Source: Panax quinquefolius
Taxonomy: Eukaryota > Streptophyta > Magnoliopsida > Apiales > Araliaceae
Assembly: GCA_020205615.1 (NCBI GenBank)
Contig: CM035170.1
Location: forward strand, 43,649,807-43,713,806
Reading direction: 5' to 3'
DNA: 64,000 nt
Positions 57,909-64,000 of this stretch are shown here, piece by piece. Position numbers and translations under genes: made by a program. The notes below the pieces were generated by a model, which made no database searches, was not told the origin of the DNA, and was given only the letters and a program-made list of their open reading frames with translations. Numbering within the stretch: the stretch's first letter is position 1; each line of letters starts with the position of its first letter.

Positions 57909-58341
57909 CTAGTTTTGAAAATTGAAGCTCGATATTTCTTGACTCATCATCCTCCTTCAATATTACATCCACCGGATTTGGCTTTTCTTCTTGTGGCAAT
58001 GGAGGTGGACATGAAAATTCCGGTGTGTATGATTGATTTGGAGCGTAGTATTGGTCTTCATAATTGTAGCTCCATGACGAATCTGGGTGATACCCCCAAA
58101 CTTGATGATAATTAGCATATGTATAATCGTTGAGGTATTCACCACCGTGTTGTCCCAGCCCAAAACTAACGGTGCATTGATGACTCGGATGATTACCAGC
58201 ACAATAATTGCAATTAACTACTATACTTCGATTACGTTGGGCTGCAACAACGTCCAACCTCCTCAAAAGTGTCTCAAGCTGCGCTGATAATGCAGAAAAT
58301 GCATTGAGACCATCAATCCCCGCTTCCCTTGGCTGAGTCAT
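57850..58341 (-). pseudogene. RE4 gag-like ORF with one zinc knuckle
   Basis: The 163-codon ORF begins near the primer site. It has a helical N-terminal part (LSAQLETLLRRLDVVAAQ), a CX2CX3HX4C knuckle (CNYCAGNHPSHQC, residues 44-56), an aromatic-rich stretch (YTYANYHQVWGYHPDSSWSY) and a Pro-rich end. The knuckle and following Tyr/Asn-rich region match the C-terminal half of Athila gag; the main gag (retrotrans_gag) domain is missing. A protein like this could bind RNA, while particle formation would need another element. Confidence 0.6.
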
Positions 58342-58480
58342 ATTCTAATAAGGCCATTTATAATTGCATCCAACCATGTTACCTGAAAAGAGAGAAAAAT
58401 AGAAAGAGAATTAAAAAAAATGTTTAAATTAAGACTAATTTGATTGAAATTAATATTGATAAATAATTATTAAATTAATT
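58342..58480 (-). other. RE4 leader
   Basis: AT-rich, non-coding, between primer site and gag-like ORF. Confidence 0.5.
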
Positions 58481-58498
58481 CCCCGGCATCGGCGCCAA
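58481..58498 (-). other. RE4 primer binding site
   Basis: On the minus strand TGGCGCCGATGCCGGGG lies just inside the LTR end. It is the Athila-type site, commonly assigned to tRNA-Asp. Confidence 0.88.
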
Positions 58499-58503
58499 AA
58501 ACT

Positions 58504-60292
58504 TGTTGGGTAAAATCTAATTACGCACAACACGCAAGTATACGTGGTCAACAAGTAATAAAGTGAAAGTAGAATATCGTTCCCACGAGGAATTATTTAA
58601 TAAAAATCACCAAGTACTAACCCGTAACCAACCCAATCTTATTTAAACGAATGAATTTCAAATTATATAAATTAAATTATTTAATTACACTAATTCTAAT
58701 TACCATTAATTAAATTAATATTACAGAGATTAAAGATCACAACTTCACTTATTGCTTCATTTAAGTTAACACACTTCTTATCAATTATTTTCTATCTTGA
58801 ATTGTTAATCAAAAACACTAAAGCAGATAAAACCACCTCTCAATGCATAATACCCATACTCACTTAAATCCACAGATGATAGAATTAAGCAAGACACCCT
58901 AATTAACTAATCCACTATATCTCTATGTGAATTACAATTAAAAAGGATTTAAAGCACAAGTTCTCTATAAGATTACATATGGCGTAAAGGCATATCTCTA
59001 TCCTAAACACGAATCATGAATTCCATCTATGCAGAAATCACAAACACATGCTATCATGATAAGATCTAAATCAATACTTCATCTCTCGAGTTCATATAGA
59101 TTATCACGGTAATTGTTAGCTAGGCAATTAAGCAATTAAGTCCAAATCACAATAGACAATCCTCACAATAGAACATAATAATTGATAACGAAGCATACTA
59201 AAGTAAACTACACAATAAGATCCATTGTAATCTCAAACAAAGAATTAGTCCATTATTATTGAATTAAAACTAAGAATCCACAATTGAATAATCATTAAAA
59301 GACAAAGATAAGAGTAGAGTAAAGATTAAATCTGTTGTCAGCAAATCATCATCTTCCTCAAACTCCTACTCTTGATCTTCAATGGTCTCCAAGTTGCTTC
59401 AATCTCCCATTCTAATCTAATCTAGGGTTCTTAATCTAAGAAACAAAGTAAAGAATTAAGTTTATAGAAATCTATCCCAAGAAGGATTTAATGGAGTCTT
59501 AGAACTAGCCTCCCAATCTAAGTTAAACTCAAGTATTTAGAGTTCTAATGGACACCCTAGCAAGTTAGGCAACTAAGAATCCTATTCTAGCTCAAATTGG
59601 ACACCAAATAACCCTAAACAACTCTTTTCCCATGACCTAGCGCCAGCATGGCTACTGCCCTCTGCCATTCTGGGCGCGGTCCGCGCTCCAGTGGCAGCGT
59701 TTCTGGTGGCCTAGCGCGCCCCTAGCGCGGTCCGCGCTACTCTGTTTTCTGCTGCAATATCCTTTGGTAAAACACGCATAACCTTTGATCCGCTTGGAGT
59801 TACGGGGCCTGCCACCTATCAAATCGAAGATATCGACGAGATCTACAACTTTCATTCTTTGAGAAATGAAAGATTCAGATTGTATCATGGCAGAAATCGG
59901 GCTGAATAGATGATATGTAAATGGCAAGCATGATAACTCGTGACTTTTATCTTCGTTGATAAAAAGGCCATAACTCTCACATCCGAACTCCGATTGGGTT
60001 GATTCAAGATGTTCCGGAAAGATAAGAAGTAGAGTTACCATAAAATCTAAGTTCCAAGCCAAGAACATGCATCCAACTTGATGTTAAATGTCCTTAAATA
60101 TTCCCTTCTTGCATTTGCTTGCGTATTTTAGTCCAAAAGATGTACAAATTCTTTCCCTTGCCTCTTCATGCCAATGTCGTGTCATCGCCACAAAATAACA
60201 TAGAATGTATGAAAAGTAACTATGAAACATGATATTAAGCAAATAATTCAAGTAATAGATACCAGACAAGTAGGTATAAAACCTACTTATCA
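58504..60292 (-). repeat. RE4 5' LTR (right copy, 1789 bp)
   Basis: Same length and nearly the same sequence as 30061-31849, with the same terminal hairpin (60267-60287) and the GC-rich patch (59638-59740, AGCGCGGTCCGCGCT at 59724-59738). Confidence 0.92.
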
Positions 60293-61532
60293 GCGACCGC
60301 GCCTTAGCAAAGAAGGAAACTCGCACGCCCATGCCAAGGCTTCGACAGACACACCTATCGCGCGCCCGCGTTCGTTTTACACTAGGATCACCTGTAGCCG
60401 TGCGAGTCCTCTGCAGTATGTTGTTCACTTTTTTGTAATTTTAATTTTGAGCGCTTGAGGCTCATCTGAACAATACTGGTTGGTACCAGACGTGTATTAT
60501 TGGGTTTTTTATCTGTTTTTCATATCAAGTAATTAGGGTTCTTATGTTTTAACTAGTTTAGAGAGGATTTGATCAATTTTTGATACATTCTATATCCTCT
60601 CTTCTCTTTGGTTATTGAATAATCGTTAATTTCATTTTCTGGAGATTATTGGTACTTTGGAACACATATTGGAGCAGATTCTACAACTGGGTTTAATCAT
60701 TTCTCTTTCATCTCTTATTTGCATTGTTTAATTCCATGTGTTTCTTCAATCCCATAATGGCTTTTTGTTCAGAAATGAACTAAACTCCATTATGGGATTC
60801 TAATAGATTTTGATATGTAGTCTAAACTTATGTAGCTGATTGTATGATTGTATGTTTATCATTGGATTACCTATTATGATTGAGCGTAATGAATGTTTGA
60901 TCACTATTCACCTTGTATGCTTATATGGATTTGAAAAATGAAATATGAGTATGGATATAATCCTAATAGCATATGTTTATGAGGCTGAGTTGTTTAGCAT
61001 TGTAATTTGTGAACTGGATAGAAATATACCATTTCATCGTGTGTATTACTGAAAGAGCATGTGCTTTAATTTATTACTGCTGCAATATCACATAGACATA
61101 TAGTGATTTTGGTAATAGTGTTGCTTACATGATTTCTATCATATGTGGAAGTTATGTAAATAGGTCATAGTTCATTGAAAATGGTTATGTCCACCTTTGT
61201 GCTCTTGACTAGTTTTCCATGATAAATATATAAGCTTTACATGATAGTTACAAGTTAGATGAATTATTAAATGAAGTTAGAATCCCATTATTTCCAAATT
61301 TGATTTCATTATTGTAGTAATATATTTTTATTCATTAATTGAGTTTAGTATAAATTATAATTGTGAGTTATTCGTTAAAGCATATGAAAATAGTGACATA
61401 ATTGATGTATGATAATTAAGATTTAATACCTTTCTCCGTGGATCGATACTTTTCTTACTATGTACTACTTGTTAACCCATGTATACTTGTATGAGTTAGA
61501 GTCCTTTTGTTAGACAAAAAAAGGAGGCAACA
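60293..61532 (+). repeat. RE5 5' LTR, 3' part (1240 bp)
   Basis: It ends GGAGGCAACA before the primer-site region and has the usual Athila-type end block (tgttaacccatgtatacttg). A GC-rich patch with GCGACCGCGCC and CGCGCGCCCGCG (60293-60370) lies at the junction. The rest is AT-rich with no ORF. Confidence 0.75.
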
Positions 61533-61538
61533 AGTTTT

Positions 61539-61556
61539 TGGCGCCGCTGTTGGGGA
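61539..61556 (+). other. RE5 primer binding site
   Basis: TGGCGCCGCTGTTGGGGA begins six bases after the LTR end. Confidence 0.88.
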
Positions 61557-61801
61557 TAGGCGTTTATTTTTAATATTATCGTCATCAATTTTAAGCTATC
61601 TTTGTATGACTTAGACAAGTCTTATCTTATCTTATTTCTATTTTTGTTTTTCTTTGAATTTTAGGTACTTATGCATAGTATATGCATACTTGATCATCCA
61701 ATTCCGAGTTGACACCTGCACATGACAACATCAACGGTAGAGGCTGGAAATCGAGAGCGCGTAGAAATATATAAGTAGAGTTAGAGACCACAACATCCAA
61801 C

Positions 61802-64000
61802 ATGGCAGTAGAAGAGCCAAGAGAGGAACACAGGGCCTTGAGAGATTATCCAATGCAAAATATCAATGGATTATAATCGAGTATAGTAAGACCAGCTATT
61901 GCAGCCAATACTTTCGAGATAAAGTCGGGCACTATTCAAATGGTGCAAAATTCGGTACAGTTTGGCGGTGCTGCTACAGATGACCCGAATGAGCATTTGT
62001 TGAGTTTTATAGAAATATGTGACACCTTCAGGTACAACGGGGTGACAGAGGATGCAATCAGACTTAGACTATTTCCATTTTTGTTACGGGATAAGGCAAG
62101 AAGTTGGCTTCACTCTCTACCGTCAGGATATATTACAACATGGGAGGACCTAGCACAAAAGGTTTTAGCCAAATTTTTCCCAATGGCTAAAACCGCTAAA
62201 ATGAGGACAACAATCTCCCAATTCGAGCAGCAACAGGGTAAATCTCTGTACGAAACTTGGGAAAGATACAAGGAGATGCTAAGGAAGTGTCCACACCATC
62301 GTATGCCGGATTGGATGGTGATTAATACGTTTTATAATGGATTGGGATGGTAGTCAAGGCCAATTATAGATGCAGCTGCAGGAGGAGCTTTATGGGCAAA
62401 GAGCTATGAAGAGGCCTACAACCTTATTGAAACTATGGCAGCGAATGATTTCCAAAATCCTACAACCAGAATGCCATAACCCAAAGTTGCAAGATTGTTA
62501 GAGGTGGATGCTATCACTCTGTTGTCAGCTCAGATGGCATCCATGGCAAAGAAGATTGACTCTTTGGCGGAAAGTAAGGCGAAGTTAGTTGCTTTCGTGT
62601 GTGAGATATATGAAGGGTCACATTCAACCGACAAATGTGCTATCAGTTCAGAGTCTGTATAGTATGTGAGCAACTACCAGAAGAATCAAAGTCAATTTTA
62701 GAATACATACAACTCCAACAACCGCAATCATCCAAATTTTAGTTGGTCAAATAATCAAAGCAATCAACAAAGTCAGTTTTAACCGCAAAATAAATTTCAG
62801 GCACAACCATCTCAGCAACAGTTTGCACCAAGACCACCCTATCCACCTGGATTTTCTCAACAACAACAACATCATCCACCACATGTACCTCAGCAAGAGA
62901 AGAAGTCAGAGATGGAAGAGATGATGACGAAGTATATGGAAAATACGAAAGTGATGATTAAAAGCCAAGCAGTGGCCATCAAAAACTTGGAAACTCAAAT
63001 AGGTCAGAAGGCTAGCACGCTTAACAACAGACCTCAGGGTTCATTGTCAAGTACCACAGAGGCTAATCCAAGAAGGGAAGGGAAGGAACAATGTCAAGCA
63101 ATTACACATAGGTCTGGGAACCAAATTGCAGAAAATCAGCATGGCGCGCCCGCGCCACTTTTGCAAGGGGAAACCGCGCGGTCGCGTGGTCATGAAAATT
63201 TTTCTGAGGATTGTTTGAATAATGAAGTTTCAGAACAGCAGCAAGAGAAGAAGAATAAAGAAGATTCTTTTGAGAGGCCCATGAATAAGATACCAGTCGT
63301 TCACCCTTCTGTACCTTATCCACAGATATTACATAAGCAGAGGGAAGACAAGCAGTTCAGTAAGTTTTTGGAGGTATTTAAAAAGCTACAGATCAACATA
63401 ACCTTCGCTGAGGCATTGGAACAGATGCCTAGTTATGCAAAGTTTATGAAAGGGATCTTGTCAAGGAAGAATAGATTAGAAGACTTTGAAATAGTAGCCT
63501 TGACGGAAGAATGTAGTGCAGTCCTGCAACACAAATTACCTCCAAAACTGAAGGATCCGGGAAGCTTCACAATACCTTGTACAATTGGAAAGATGAGCTT
63601 TAGCAAATGCTTATGCAATCTTGGGGCACGTATCAATTTGATGTCGTTGTCAGTATTCAATCAGTTGGGATTGTCGGCTCCAAGGCTGACAAATATTTCT
63701 TTACAACTAGCTGACATGTCTATCACTTATCCACGGGGGATTATGGAAGATGTACTGGTTAAAGTGGATAACTTCATCTTTCTGGCTGATTTCATCATAT
63801 TAGACTACGAAGAGGACAGAAGTATCCCGATCATTCTTGGAAGGCCATTCCTAGCCACAGGAAGAACCTTGATAGACCTGCAGAAAGGGGAACTAACTAT
63901 GCGTGTACATGATCAGGAAGTTACTTTCAATTTATTCAAGGCAATGAAATTTCTGACAGATGAAGAGGAATGCTTCAGGGTGGATTTGGTGGAAAAGGTA
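61802..64000 (+). pseudogene. RE5 gag-protease frame with six in-frame stops, no frameshift
   Basis: A single frame from ATG 61802 to the window end reads Athila gag: DDPNEHLLSFIEICDTFRYN, LRDKARSWLHSLP and ITTWEDLAQKVLAKFFP (retrotrans_gag), then AAAGGALWAKSYEEAYNLIE. A Cys-His knuckle-like CEIYEGSHSTDKC, a Gln-rich stretch and a helical segment (MIKSQAVAIKNLETQIGQ) follow. The aspartic protease is at about 63540-63930 (FTIPCTIGKMSF, LGARINLM, IPIILGRPFLATGRTLID). Stops are at 61874, 62351, 62477, 62660, 62699 and 62780, all TAA or TAG. The protease active-site Asp is Asn here (CNLGARINL). Downstream of 62783 the frame is open for over 400 codons. Confidence 0.9.

Larger units (their letters stand above)
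30061..60292 (-). mobile_element. RE4: non-autonomous Athila-like LTR element, minus strand, split by a CACTA insertion
   Basis: Two LTRs of identical length (1789 bp) at 30061-31849 and 58504-60292 share nearly the same sequence. The primer site lies at the right LTR and the purine tract at the left, so the element reads right to left. Without the 23.3 kb CACTA insertion the interior is only about 3.35 kb and encodes a gag-like protein with one zinc knuckle and no pol. Flanking bases (GAACT left, GCGAC right) do not match, so no target duplication survives or the ends were rearranged. Confidence 0.85.
60293..64000 (+). mobile_element. RE5: Athila-like LTR retrotransposon, 5' part, running off the window
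   Basis: An LTR end (to 61532), a primer site of Athila type, and one long gag-protease frame. The LTR start is missing because the sequence abuts RE4 at 60292/60293. The window ends inside the protease-RT linker. Confidence 0.85.

Noticed and set aside
30056..60297. Target duplication around RE4
   Set aside because: The left flank GAACT and right flank GCGAC do not match.
61802..64000. Non-standard genetic code (TAA/TAG read as Gln)
   Set aside because: Neighbouring genes use TAA and TAG as ordinary stops and plants use the standard code. C-to-T decay explains the pattern.

Overview
This window is plant nuclear DNA, almost certainly from a eudicot with a repeat-rich genome. The evidence is the set of plant-specific transposable element (TE) families: Tekay/Del-like, Tat/Ogre-like and Athila-like Ty3/gypsy LTR elements, a CACTA DNA transposon with TNP2 and TnpA-like genes, initiator tRNA-Met primer sites (TGGTATCAGAGC type) and tRNA primer sites of the TGGCGCC type. 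I found no convincing host gene. The window reads as a block of nested, mostly decayed TEs, as expected in pericentromeric or intercalary heterochromatin. I cannot name the species.

Layout. 1-6453: RE1, a Tekay-like element with a 4.1 kb LTR, cut by the window start; its short interior has no recognisable pol. 6454-17371: a Tat/Ogre-lineage element on the minus strand. Its pol (protease, RT, RNase H, second archaeal-type RNase H, integrase) is broken, and plus-strand genes resembling the plant mobile domain (PMD) and DUF7745 lie antisense downstream of pol. 17372-26876: RE2, a Tekay-like element with a 5.0 kb 3' LTR, a 5'-truncated left LTR and gag only. 26877-30047: the remains of a plus-strand Athila-like element with a PF20167-like ORF, an antisense fragment and a 1.4 kb LTR.

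30061-60292: RE4, a minus-strand non-autonomous Athila-like element with two 1789-bp LTRs. It was split by a 23.3 kb CACTA element (31958-55256, TSD AAA). The CACTA element was invaded by RE3, a Tekay-like element at 41870-55121. The right LTR of RE3 carries an 1882-bp solo LTR-like insertion (51336-53217, TSD GTTTC). This gives four levels of insertion in a readable order. Inside an intron of the CACTA TnpA-like gene sits an array of about 13.5 copies of a 167-bp repeat (39463-41714). 60293-64000: RE5, a plus-strand Athila-like element entering gag-protease and running off the window.

Most interesting: the 167-bp satellite-like array inside a CACTA intron; the intron-containing antisense PMD/DUF7745 genes of the Tat element; covarying hairpin repeats downstream of its pol; the tail-to-tail LTR palindrome at 30 kb; and the RE5 gag-pro frame, in which all six stops are TAA/TAG at likely Gln positions with no frameshift. 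Nothing here clearly encodes an autonomous element. Homology calls come from motif recognition by eye, not from searches.
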